Made by a program: the position numbers and the translations under genes. The notes beneath the pieces are model-generated. The model searched no databases and was not told the origin of the DNA. It was given only the letters and a program-made list of their open reading frames with translations. Of a stretch of 64,000 nucleotides of DNA, positions 11,728 to 21,799 are shown piece after piece. Origin of the DNA: Ananas comosus. Lineage: Eukaryota; Streptophyta; Magnoliopsida; Poales; Bromeliaceae. Positions within the stretch are counted from its first letter, which is position 1, and every line of letters begins with the position of its first letter. The DNA is taken from NCBI RefSeq assembly GCF_001540865.1, contig NC_033625.1, forward strand, positions 12,772,948-12,836,947, written 5' to 3'.

Positions 11728-12410
11728 GGGTGCGTTTGGTTCGCATTATGAAAGATTACTAGGAATAAAAGATATCCGAGAATCTTAATCCTATTCATCC
11801 TATTACTAAGAATGTAAAATTCTTGTGTTTGGTTCGCACGGTAATATTAATTAGCCATGTTATTTAATATTACAAAAAATATACAATTAATTTATTTATT
11901 TATTTAATTAATTTTAGATAAATTTACCAAAAGTTTCAACATCTTTTTAGAAAAAAATGAGAGAGAGTATAAGTTAGAGAGAGAGCATAATTAAAAAAAT
12001 AGAAAGAAAAATATAGTCGAAACTAGAGGGAGTGAAAGAGTTGAAATTTTAGAAAGAGAGAGAGAGAGAAAGCTTAGTTTAGAGAGAAAAAAAAAGTTAA
12101 ATTTTAGAGAGAAAAATAAGTTTAGAGAGAGATATAAGGTTAGAGTGTAAAAAAAAATAATATCAATTAGCCGGCGGGTAAGAAGAAAGAAATAGATTAG
12201 ACATATTATGATTACCCCAATCCATTAATATGAGAATACCTACCCTCCCTCAAGGGAATGAGATTAGTACTTTGGGGTGAGTCTTATTTCCAAGTGAATC
12301 AAATATTACCAACTAGATTACTTAGTGCGTTTAGCCAAACACCGTCATATTTTTTTATTCCCATTGGATTACTAGAAATCTTTAAAAAATAGCGCGAACC
12401 AAACGCACCC
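11728..12410. mobile_element. PIF-Harbinger-like TIR element (683 bp)
   Basis: TIRs 'gggtgcgtttggttcgc' and 'gcgaaccaaacgcaccc' are exact complements at the tips; weaker inverted similarity extends about 90 bp inward. TA flanks both ends. A GA-rich tract (about 11957-12130) fills the interior. No coding frame. Confidence 0.75.
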
Positions 12411-13735
12411 TAAATGGAAATTATGAAATAGTGTAAACAGCAAACCATTTTGCTATAAATCTTTTTGGGAAAAATGTATTACATGGACACCCCTCAACTT
12501 TTTATAGGCCACTATTAAATGGCCCTTGAATTATAATTTTTCTATTGAAACCTTCTTAACTTTTGAATTTTTTAAAAATTGAGTGATTTAATTTAATCAA
12601 AATTAGAGAGTTTGCCAAATTTATTGATAATTTCATTAAATTAATAATTAAACACTTAAGCCTCGTTTGCTATCCTGGTCATTTTTGTAATATTCTATAT
12701 AATTTATAATTTATACACCGTGGAAAAGCTTTCTTCTTATTATCATTGTTAGTTGATTTGCAATTTAATTAGTCTAAGTGAAGAATATATGGCATCTTCC
12801 TTAAAAGAAATTCCAAAAGTAAATTTTTTTAAAAAAAATTATTTTAATTGTCAAACTAATATCTTGAGCGAAAAAAAGTATAAGAAATTCATCATCTCCT
12901 ATTACACTATTTTATGTAGGGGTTCTATTTAAACAAGCAAAAAAAAAAAAGCACCGATGACCAAATTTAATTAGTATCATATTTAAATAAAATACTAATT
13001 TCTAGATGAAATTTAGTAGATATAAGTCGTCAAATTCACTTTCTATAAAGATTAATTTATATTAATAAAAAATAAAATCAGTTAAGTTAATTTTAAGATG
13101 TTGGATTTTAATAAGATTTGATCCAAAAAATTTAGCCGATTTAATTAAAGTCGGACTGTTCACCGATTCGATAATTGAATCGTCCATTCAAACGGTTCAC
13201 AATACATTTTGTGATTTATCAGATTCAAATGTTTGAACTGAATTGCCATATAGGCCGGGTCATAGTCAAAATTAGGAAATCTACTCCGTAATACTTATAC
13301 CACATCATTAACAACCAGCTAATTAATCATATCTCTCTACTCGAGGGAAACATACAATAAAAATAATTTTCTAATTGTCATGGAACGGTTGAATCCAAAA
13401 ATAATAATTTAATTAATTAGAGACGAGACATCAGCACTATAATTGATGCATTCTAAATATTTTCAGACTCAGTTTGATATTGAGGCTTAACGCTATTAGA
13501 TAAAAAATAAAGTTGAGGTAAAAGTATACAGAAATATATACTTTTGCGTTCTTCAGTGGGGCCATAGAAAATATATTGTAACGAACTCATCGCTATAATA
13601 TTATGTAGAAACATAAATAGAATATTTTTTTTTTTTTTCACCGTGTCAAAATTTGTTTCAACAAGTGAAAAATTATGTAATTTCCTGTTTCTAATATGTG
13701 TTTTTTTTTTTAAGAACTCTTTCTCTCACGTTAGA
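12411..13735. other. AT-rich intergenic DNA
   Basis: No gene seen. 12475-12600 resembles one arm of a 'ttacatggacaccc'-type TIR element without an identifiable partner. Confidence 0.4.
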
Positions 13736-13746
13736 TAGGATCAACT

Positions 13747-14441
13747 ATGCTGAGGCCACAAGGAGACTGGAAGAGGAAGAAGGCTGTGAAGCGAGTGGCG
13801 TGGGCAGACGAAGTCGGCAGAGAGTTATTGGCTTGCAAGGATCTCATTAATGGTGAAGAGTCAACTTCACCTGAGGATGGAAGTCCCACGGCTCGAGACG
13901 CAAAATTAGGAGTTACTGCAGAGCTACACAGAGGAAACGGGGTAGGTGCAGCAGATTCACCAGGGGATTCTTGGACGACTTGTGTTAAGAGGGTGGGTGG
14001 GAGGTCAAAATCTGTCTTTACTGAGGCAAGATCCTTTAAAGAGGCGCTGCTGAGAGGTTCGGGACCACAAGCCTCCAAACCACCAACTAGAACACAACAG
14101 TCGACCACCTTCCGGAGCACGAGGTTCAACAAGGCTAGGGGGGGTGGTGGAAGGTGTTTCCGGTGTCTTGCTTCGGACCACTGGGCAGCTGACTGCCGTG
14201 ATCCGATCAAGTGCATCAGGTGCCATAGGTCTGGGCACCGCGCCTCTTCCTGCAAGGAGAAAGCCGGATCAACAGGAAACAACATGAACAGGTTTCTGCA
14301 GAGGAGAGAACGCACACCGAGAGTGTACGTACCTTATACTCAAGAGTTTCTGCAAAGGAGGGATCAGCGCCGGAACGCCGTGCTGGCCGATGTGATCCAG
14401 CCGGCGAACTTAGGCCCTGACCCTACCACCACCATTGCCGA
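13747..14441 (+). pseudogene. Retroelement ORF1-like: N-terminus and zinc knuckles (contig A)
   Basis: Frame from the ATG at 13747. Two CCHC zinc knuckles (C-x2-C-x4-H-x4-C), C-F-R-C...H...C and C-I-R-C...H...C, lie around 14155-14255. They are characteristic of nucleic-acid-binding proteins of plant retroelements, probably LINE-type ORF1. The frame is cut at the single n at 14442. The last 426 bases (14016-14441) recur at 15087-15512, where the same frame runs on into a DUF4283-like domain. The true protein is therefore A followed by the 15513-16866 segment. GC-rich coding contrasts with the AT-rich flanks. Confidence 0.7.
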
Positions 14442-14442
14442 N

Positions 14443-15085
14443 TACGTCATCCGAATCGGGCGCCGAACCCACAAAACGCGCGCCCCAAAATCACCCGCAC
14501 GGAACCTTCTATGCGCTCCACATTCCGCGCCGTCAATCACCGCGGATCCGGCCACGGGCGTCCGTCCGATGAGGCGAGTCGCATGCGGACGATGCCGCAC
14601 GGGAGGGAGACCGCGCGACACGTGGACGATGAGGTTTTTTCCCGCGCGGGCCCAAAACCGCGGGAACCCCCGTTCCCGGATGGCGCCCACAGTAGCGGGT
14701 TCAAAACCGCTAAACCGGAAACCGGTTCGGCGTACGGGCGCGGATGTGGGGTCCCCAGAAAACTGGGAGCCCTCGGGGACCGCGCCGCTTCTATGCGGGT
14801 TGATTGCACATTATGTCCCAGTTACCCTTTTATTATCATTTTTCTCGTTTTGGTCCTTTAACATTTTTTTTTTCTCTTCTTCTATATTAGTTGCGCTCGT
14901 TACCCTACAAAGTAATAAAATTATACGACTGTCCTTAAAATTAGAATAATTACTTATATATCCCTCAAAATTTCTGAAGTATCTTATATATTTCTGTCTT
15001 TTTTTGTTTCAAATATACCCCCAGTTTTTTTTTTTATTATTCAAAAATAATCTCGCTAGTATTACTTGTTAAATTATTTCGAATT
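14443..15085. other. Misplaced contig B (GC-rich then AT-rich tail)
   Basis: Begins GC-rich (to about 14800) and then turns AT-rich. Its last 98 bases (14988-15085) recur at 16868-16965. It therefore belongs immediately before 16868, not between the two copies of the zinc-knuckle sequence. Frames in it are unassigned; it may hold the ORF1 end and downstream sequence. Confidence 0.75.
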
Positions 15086-15086
15086 N

Positions 15087-16866
15087 CTTTACTGAGGCAA
15101 GATCCTTTAAAGAGGCGCTGCTGAGAGGTTCGGGACCACAAGCCTCCAAACCACCAACTAGAACACAACAGTCGACCACCTTCCGGAGCACGAGGTTCAA
15201 CAAGGCTAGGGGGGGTGGTGGAAGGTGTTTCCGGTGTCTTGCTTCGGACCACTGGGCAGCTGACTGCCGTGATCCGATCAAGTGCATCAGGTGCCATAGG
15301 TCTGGGCACCGCGCCTCTTCCTGCAAGGAGAAAGCCGGATCAACAGGAAACAACATGAACAGGTTTCTGCAGAGGAGAGAACGCACACCGAGAGTGTACG
15401 TACCTTATACTCAAGAGTTTCTGCAAAGGAGGGATCAGCGCCGGAACGCCGTGCTGGCCGATGTGATCCAGCCGGCGAACTTAGGCCCTGACCCTACCAC
15501 CACCATTGCCGAAGCGCTCGCTCGAAGGTTTGGGGGCTATACCCAGGACTTCCCAGTATCCCGATTTCGGGAGCGGGACTTTGCTATTTTCCTCCCAGAA
15601 TGGGTGTCAGCGGAGGTGATTGCCAGAAGGGAAATACTCACCTTGGAGGGTTTTTGGCTGCGATGCTTCGCCTGGGGCCCTTACCGAGACGCGCGGCCAC
15701 ACCGTCTGGCCTACCGGGCTTGGATCAGGCTGATTAACCTACCGTTCGAGTGCTGGACTGTTCCTCGGGTGGCGGCGATAGTGTGCGGGTTCGGTAGATT
15801 CGTCAAGGCCGACGAGGTGACGAAAGCGATGACGGACCTCCGGGCTTTCCGATGCCAGATTATCCTGGATACTCTGACCGACATCCCGCAGAATCTGGCG
15901 ATCATTCTCGGTGAGGAACGCTTTCCGGTGATGGTTCATCTTGAAAGCTGGGAGCGGGCCGTCGACGAAGCTCGCGGCGACCCACCACCAGGCCCACCAC
16001 CAGAGGGGAACGGTGATGGGAACCATCAGGGAGAGGGGGATCGGGCAGACGATCAGGCCAACAACGACCAAGAGATGAATGAGGAAGTTGCAGGGGAGGA
16101 CGAAGGCGAGATTGACGACGCGGGACCAGAGCTGGTGCAGAGAAGCCGAACATCAGGGGGACCGGAAGAGCCGACTCCGATGTGTACCCGGACGCTTCGA
16201 CGCTCCTCATCTGGGCTGGGGGGACGGGCAGAGATGAGCGAGTGCCGGAGGGGGCGGGCGGAGATGGATCTGGCCGGACCAGAGCCGGCACCGAGACGCC
16301 GAACGGCTGGTGGACTGACGCGACGCTCCTCGCCTGGCCTGTATGGGCGGACGGCGACGATCGAACACCGGCAAGGGCGGGCGGGGACTGTCAACGCCGG
16401 AGCTGAGACTATGCCGAGGCGCCGATCTCCAGGTGGACCAGAGGAGGCGCCACCGCTGGGTACCCGACAGGGGCGGTCGGAGCTTGGGAATGGAAGAGCT
16501 GTCACTGCGCCGCGCCGTCGACCGTCCGGCAGACGTGAGGAACCGCACACGATGCGCTCTCAGCGTAGCGGGCGCAGCACTCTTAGGATGCCTGGGCGTG
16601 TGGGGACGGGCTATCACCGCCGGTCGCCTGCGAACAAGCAAAGCGTGTCGCCTGATGCTCCTTTTTGGCCGCAGCGCCACCCTCAGCGCTCCCTGCAATG
16701 CTCCCCGACTGCTCGGCGGCCGCCGGTGAGGGCGCTAGGGTGGGTGAAGGCTGGCCGGACCGCGGGTCTCGCTTCGGGGCTGGTGAGCGCGTTGACCGAG
16801 GAGGGCCGGTGTAGGGCGCGTCATCCAAGGGCGCCGCCTGGGAGAGGGAGTGCGAAATCCGGCGCT
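15087..16866 (+). pseudogene. Retroelement ORF1-like: zinc knuckles, DUF4283-like domain and Arg-rich tail (contig C)
   Basis: Repeats 14016-14441 and then continues in one open frame to the n at 16867. After the zinc knuckles comes a DUF4283-like region (about 15520-15960, with R-D-F-A-I-F-L-P, G-F-W-L-R and W-I-R-L-I-N-L-P motifs). This domain is common in plant LINE-type ORF1 products. Next is an acidic segment (about 16060-16120), then an Arg/Gly/Pro-rich tail (16130-16545) with about four degenerate repeats containing R-R-R/S-x-x-G-G. Knuckles precede DUF4283, the reverse of many dicot LINE ORF1s but seen in monocots. Joined to contig A the frame is about 680 codons and still open at the 3' end. 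No ORF2 (endonuclease/RT) is in the window. Confidence 0.65.
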
Positions 16867-16965
16867 NATATTTCTGTCTTTTTTTGTTTCAAATATACCC
16901 CCAGTTTTTTTTTTTATTATTCAAAAATAATCTCGCTAGTATTACTTGTTAAATTATTTCGAATT

Positions 16966-17940
16966 GAATTCGGATTAAATTTCTACCAGAGTTATAAAAC
17001 GGTCAAAATACCTCTTTTGTTGTGGCGATAAAGGATATATATGTTTGAAAAGTTAAAAGGCAAAATATTTTTTCTGCTCTTAATTTAAGGATAAATAAAA
17101 AAAGTATATGACGATAGAATGATATATTTAAAAGGGCAATATAGTAATTTTACAGAAATTACGGCTAATCTTAATAATTCACTAATAGAATCTAAATTTA
17201 GAGCTATATTTGAAAGAATTTGAAACTTTAAAATATATTTTTTTATATTAACTTTTTAAGCAGGATAAATAAGAAAGTCTGAAATTTTGTAAAGACGTAT
17301 AAATAATTGCCCATATAAATTTTAGTTATCAAATATATTTTTTGGTCATTGAAAGTTAATTTTTCTTCAACAAAATGAAGGTCTTATCTATGAATAAATA
17401 TCCTTTTAAGTGTATTTAACATCACAGATCCTAAAAAATATTTTATTTAAAGACTATTTTTTAAAAGGATATAATAGTCATAACGGTAAAAATTCAATGA
17501 TCAACTAGCGATAGCCAATCCGTAAGAACAAATTTGATAATACAAAATTTATTTTAGATGATTCAATAAGCAAATTTAGGAACCATTGTATTTAGTGTTA
17601 ATTTCTAATTTTTATTAATTTTGAAGAAATAGGCTACAACAAACTTAAATAAAGTATTATTGTTTATATAAATTATAGTGGTTCAGTAGTTCTCAGTAAA
17701 TCACACCGCTGGTTTTTTTTAAAATTTTTTAGAAACATTTGAGACTATTTTTGGCTCGACTGCAACTGGTCTTGTGTGCGCAAAGTAAAGACGGTGTTAA
17801 GGACAGCCATTAAAGTGAAAGAAAGAAGAATACTAATGATTAACAAGGAGCCGATTGTAATAAATAAAAAAATAAAGGACAAAAATGAAAAATGGAGTGA
17901 AGGCCCAAACAAAAGGAATGGTGTGCAATTATTAAAGTAA
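16966..17940. other. AT-rich intergenic DNA
   Basis: No coding frame or element boundaries recognised. Confidence 0.4.
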
Positions 17941-18298
17941 GGGTAAACTTCAAATACCAACCTCGTGGTTTTGCACTTTCTTATTTTAGTGCTATATGGT
18001 TTAAAGTGTATCATATTAGTACCATGTGGTTTCATTTTTATCTTTTCGTCAGCTTCTTCGTTAATATTTTGTTAAATTATATACAAAAAAATTTCAGATA
18101 CCCCACCTAGATTTATCGAATATTCATTTTAGCATTCTTTAGTTTTAACTTTGTCACTGATTTAACGAAAAAATTAGTGAAATAGATAATAAAAAGATAA
18201 AAATAAAATTACAGCATGCTAAATTGATACAGCTTAAACTATAGGGTAGTAAAGTAAGAACGTATGAAACCACATGGGCTCTATTTAAAGTTTTTCCT
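17941..18298. mobile_element. Fold-back TIR element, short copy
   Basis: About 358 bp. Left end 'gggtaaacttcaaatacc' matches the family at 5319-5906, and the right end '...tatttaaagttttt' is its inverted counterpart. Internal 'ggtttaaagtgtatcatatt' and 'ttttaactttgtcactgatt' are shared with the longer copy. Confidence 0.65.
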
Positions 18299-18677
18299 TA
18301 AAATAACTCCTATGCGGATGGTCGCATAGCCCTCTCTCTCTCTCTCTTTCCTAAAAACGTGGCGATTCGGCCGCACTACTGCCTCCGTCCCTGCGTGTGG
18401 GAGCCACGCGCCGCCTTTCCGCATATCCCGCTCCTCCCAATCCCCAAATTCTCATACTTTTGAAAAAATGTATTAACATATAATTAGATCTCTAAATTTT
18501 ATCAAATACTCTAATAAATTCATCTCCTCAAGTCAAAAAATTCATTGATCAATAAGAGTTTCAATCGCATATAATTTTGTAAAAAACTTAAGAATACAGA
18601 AAAAAATAATTTTGTTCTTCTGGTTTCGATAATTAAGCATAAGAAATGAATAATTTGGTGAATTTATTTTCTTTTTT
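18299..18677. other. CT microsatellite and short GC-rich patch
   Basis: A (CT)n tract at about 18330-18348 is followed by about 100 bp of GC-rich sequence (18350-18445) with no open frame. It could be a relic of a promoter or captured exon; nothing more is supported. Confidence 0.35.
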
Positions 18678-19016
18678 GGGGTACATTACACTTTTGGTTT
18701 GTAATTTCTGACTTAAACTTTTTGAATTATTACGATTAATGCCCTACAATCTATTAATTTTTTTTGACAAAATATTGATGAATTACTTATAAAAGTGATG
18801 TAGCATTTTTATTACTGTTGTATCATTAATTACGATATTGCTATACAACTCATACATTCGTAATTCATTAATATTTAATTAAAAAAATGAGATTGTTGAA
18901 TATTTATTGCAATAATCTGAAAATTCGAACCACAAATTACAGTAAACTAAAGTTCGAGTGCTAAATTAAAGTTTCACGGGCTGTATGGTTTGGGGACCAA
19001 AACTGTAATTTACCCT
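18678..19016. mobile_element. TIR MITE with 'gggtaaattaca'-type ends (339 bp)
   Basis: Left end 'ggggtacattacacttttgg' pairs with right end 'ccaaaactgtaatttaccct'. The interior is AT-rich and non-coding. Confidence 0.6.
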
Positions 19017-19660
19017 CCTTTTATTATTTTATATGCTTTAGAATACAAGAAATAGATTTTCTTTTCTATGCATTTTAAAATTTTACAAAATTATATACAA
19101 GATAAATAATTAAAATAATTATATAATTAATAATATTGGTTGGGAAGAACAAAATTATGAATAAATTAGTAAATTTTAGGACAGCTATTAATCATTTTTT
19201 GTTTTTGGTTGGCCTCTCCATATCTAAGGAGCTATTTGATTTCTAGAAAAAGTATGAAAAAAATATTTTCTAGAATTTTTTTTAGCTTTATGCTCATTTG
19301 TTTCCAAATTAGAGAAATTATTTTTTCAAAATTTTTTTGAAATCTTATGAAAGATTATTATTTTTCTTCAATTTTGTTTGAAAAATAGAATACTATTTTT
19401 TTTTGTAAAATCTAAATTTTCGTTAAAAATATTAATTTTTTAAGCCGCATTAATGAAAAACTTTTCTATTTTTCTGAATTTTTTTTTTTAAAAAAAAAAC
19501 CATTGCCAAGAAACCAAACAGCTTGCGGTGCAAGGAACCGGCCATAAAGCAGCGTGGGGGGTAATTTGGTAAATTGGCAATCCGCAGCCCCCACTCGAAA
19601 CCGGCTTTCCCACTCCCACGAAACCGGTGGCTACCCCCAGCAAAATCTACGGCTGCACCC
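19017..19660. other. Region upstream of the LBD gene
   Basis: AT-rich to about 19500, including homopolymer T/A runs, then changing to the GC-richer LBD promoter. No separate gene is supported. Confidence 0.4.
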
Positions 19661-19668
19661 TCACCCGC

Positions 19669-19675
19669 TATAAAG
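19669..19675 (+). promoter_or_regulatory. TATA box of the LBD gene
   Basis: TATAAAG in a GC-rich promoter, 236 bp upstream of the ATG. Transcription would start around 19700, giving a leader of about 200 nt that includes the (TAGCT)n repeat. Inferred from motif and position only. Confidence 0.55.
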
Positions 19676-19800
19676 ACCAACCTTCTGCCCTCCCATCCCC
19701 ACAACATTTCCTTCCTCCCATTAATAATAATCACAAAAAAATCCCTCATCGACTGCTGCCATCCTCTCTTTCTCACTAGAATTAAATTCACCACTCAAAC

Positions 19801-19834
19801 TAGCTTAGCTTAGCTTAGCTTAGCTTAGCTTAGC
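19801..19834. repeat. (TAGCT)n pentanucleotide repeat in the LBD 5' leader
   Basis: About 6.8 tandem units of TAGCT, roughly 70 bp before the start codon and inside the inferred 5' UTR. Likely length-polymorphic. Confidence 0.9.
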
Positions 19835-19904
19835 CCACACACATACAATCGAGAAGCTGCTGTGTTGTTTGGTGTTTGTTGTTATTGTTGTTGTTGGTGT
19901 GGAG

Positions 19905-20824
19905 ATGCGGATGAGCTGCAACGGCTGCCGGGTGCTGCGCAAGGGCTGCAGCGAGGCCTGCAGCATCCGGCCCTGCCTGCAGTGGATCCGCAGCCCCGAC
20001 TCGCAGGCCAACGCCACCGTCTTCCTCGCCAAGTTCTACGGCCGCGCCGGCCTCATCAACCTCCTCAACGCCGGCCCCGATCACCTCCGCCCCGGTACCC
20101 CTCCCTTTCCCTTCCCTTATTTTAATATATATATATAATATTATATATATATATATATATAAAAATTGAATTTCGATCGCAAATTAAAGTTTTTCATTGT
20201 GTATTTAAAATTTGTGCAGCGTATATTCCGGTCGCTGCTCGTACGAGGCCTGCGGCCGGATCCTGAACCCCGATATACGGGTCGGTCGGGCTGCTGTGGT
20301 CGGGGAGCTGGCAGCTGTGCCAGGAGGCCGTCAGGCGTGACTGAAGGGCGCGCGATCTCCTCCATCCCCGCTTCTGCTTCTGCTGCTGTGCCGCGGTTCC
20401 GCGCTCAGACCTGCACATCCGCCACGTCGACAAAGCAATGCGCCCGCCGCCGCCGATCTCCATCGGGTTGGTGTCCGGTCCGCGAACCGCGTTCAAGCGA
20501 GCCGGCGTCCGCAAAGCCGGCTCGTTGGCGGCGCTGGCCGAGCCGGCCGAGGAGCGGGAGAGCGACTCGGCCGAGGAGGAGACCGCCGGAGGCTCGCACG
20601 TCAGCAAGCCGAGCCGAGCGAGAGCCGAGCCGACGAGTGCGCCGACGCGGACGGGACGAGGAGGAGGAGGAGGAGGAGGAGGAGGAGGAGGTGGGCTCGA
20701 CCTCACGCTCGGGCTCAGCCGCCGCTCCCGAGCGAGCCGAGTTGGCTCGGTCGAAAAACACGGAAACCACCATTCACCCCCCGACGCGTGTCCCGTCGAG
20801 CTCGGCCTCGGGCTCCCCGCCTAG
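19905..20824 (+). CDS. LBD41-like: Class II LOB-domain (LBD) transcription factor; exon 2 carries indels
   Basis: Plant-specific DNA-binding protein of the nucleus. Exon 1 (19905-20094) encodes the LOB zinc motif C-x2-C-x6-C-x3-C at C5, C8, C15 and C19, followed by the [11 protein letters not shown] block. M-R-M-S-C-N-G-C at the start is typical of the LBD40/41/42 group. The donor GT at 20095 and acceptor AG at 20218-20219 sit at the family's usual intron position. Exon 2 (20220-20824) continues the LOB domain ([20 protein letters not shown]). At least six single-base gains or losses relative to that reading lie within 20220-20345 (for example extra G at 20241 and 20272). From about 20400 one frame runs to the TAG at 20822-20824 with a poly-Gly run and L-D-L-T-L-G-L, a class II C-terminal signature. 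Expected product about 260 residues. Either sequencing error or recent pseudogenisation; I favour error. Confidence 0.85.
20095..20219 (+). other. Intron of the LBD gene
   Basis: 125 bp, GT...AG, containing a (TA)n microsatellite at about 20127-20161. AT-rich, in sharp contrast to the GC-rich exons. Confidence 0.8.
20654..20692 (+). repeat. (GGA)n repeat coding for poly-glycine in the LBD gene
   Basis: Run of GAG/GGA triplets giving about 11-12 consecutive Gly residues just before the L-D-L-T-L-G-L motif. A slippage-prone site where length may vary. Confidence 0.8.
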
Positions 20825-21252
20825 CCGCCGCCGCCGCATCCATCCGACGGCTTACGTGGGGGGGGGAGAGAGCTACTACAGTAGTAGGAGGCGATCGGAC
20901 GGCTGTGATTAACTCGGGAACAGTTTTGGCTCTTTGTTCTTTGTTTCAGGGGTGCGTACGTTTCATGTTTCTCTTTTTGGAAACACCCCCGTGAAAATAA
21001 ACTCTTAGCTTTTTTTCTTTTTTTTTCTTTTTTTTCTCTCCCCTTTTTCCCTTTTTCTTTCACTCTTTATCTTTTTCCTAATTTTTTTTCCTTTTCTAGT
21101 TTTGGGTAATGAGAGCTGTACAGAGTCTGATATGTACCTCTTTTTCCTTGATACTCATATAAGATATAATCTTTTTTTTTTTCATTTCAATTTTTGTTGC
21201 TATATATTAGGCATTATTTATTGAAAAATATAGATATATATATAGTTCGGGT
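20825..21252 (+). other. 3' flank of the LBD gene
   Basis: Contains a G8 run near 20869, pyrimidine-rich tracts (21009-21090) and AT-rich sequence. Probably the 3' UTR; the poly(A) site is not identifiable. Confidence 0.4.
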
Positions 21253-21348
21253 ATGATGTTTGCAAAAATACTAAGTATCTGGTGCTTATAAATTTTTACT
21301 ATGATGTTTGCAAAAATACTAAGTATCTGGTGCTTATAAATTTTTACT
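21253..21348. repeat. Perfect 48-bp tandem duplication
   Basis: Two identical 48-bp units (21253-21300 and 21301-21348), each starting ATGATGTTTGC. Confidence 0.9.
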
Positions 21349-21419
21349 GTTAAATTTATATTTTTGTTTTCTTCGTAGGATGAACCAATATATAACCTTG
21401 CATTTTAATATTTTCTTTT

Positions 21420-21468
21420 ATCCTCTATATGTAACCTTGCATCTTAATATTTTGTTTTATATATCCTC

Positions 21469-21535
<67 letters not shown>

Positions 21536-21550
21536 GATGCAAGGTTACAT
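21420..21550. repeat. Inverted repeat around a (TA)n(GA)n microsatellite
   Basis: 'gtaaccttgcatcttaatatt' at about 21429 is repeated inverted at about 21529-21548, with a (TA)n then (GA)n tract (21470-21527) between. A related arm lies at 21395-21410. Likely a small hairpin element with an expanded microsatellite core. Confidence 0.7.
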
Positions 21551-21624
21551 ATATGTTCACCCTAGGGAGATACTGCATGATGTTAATTACACGTGAGAGG
21601 TTCGTAAAGAAAATGGTTGTTGAA

Positions 21625-21626
21625 GT

Positions 21627-21661
<35 letters not shown>
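21625..21661. repeat. (GA)n microsatellite
   Basis: About 17 GA units. Confidence 0.95.
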
Positions 21662-21666
<5 letters not shown>

Positions 21667-21799
21667 AGAGAGATGCAAAAGTTTCTGGGCTTTGGCATTT
21701 TGTGCAGGTGCAATGAAAACTGCATGAGACAAGATGCGTTGGCACACATGCAAAAATCAGGAATAAATAGTGTAATAAATTATATATCTCCCAAATATT

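Noticed and set aside
20166..20912. 248-codon + frame and several minus frames over LBD exon 2
   Set aside because: These result from GC-rich composition and indels; only the frame ending at 20824 plus the conserved LOB blocks make sense.
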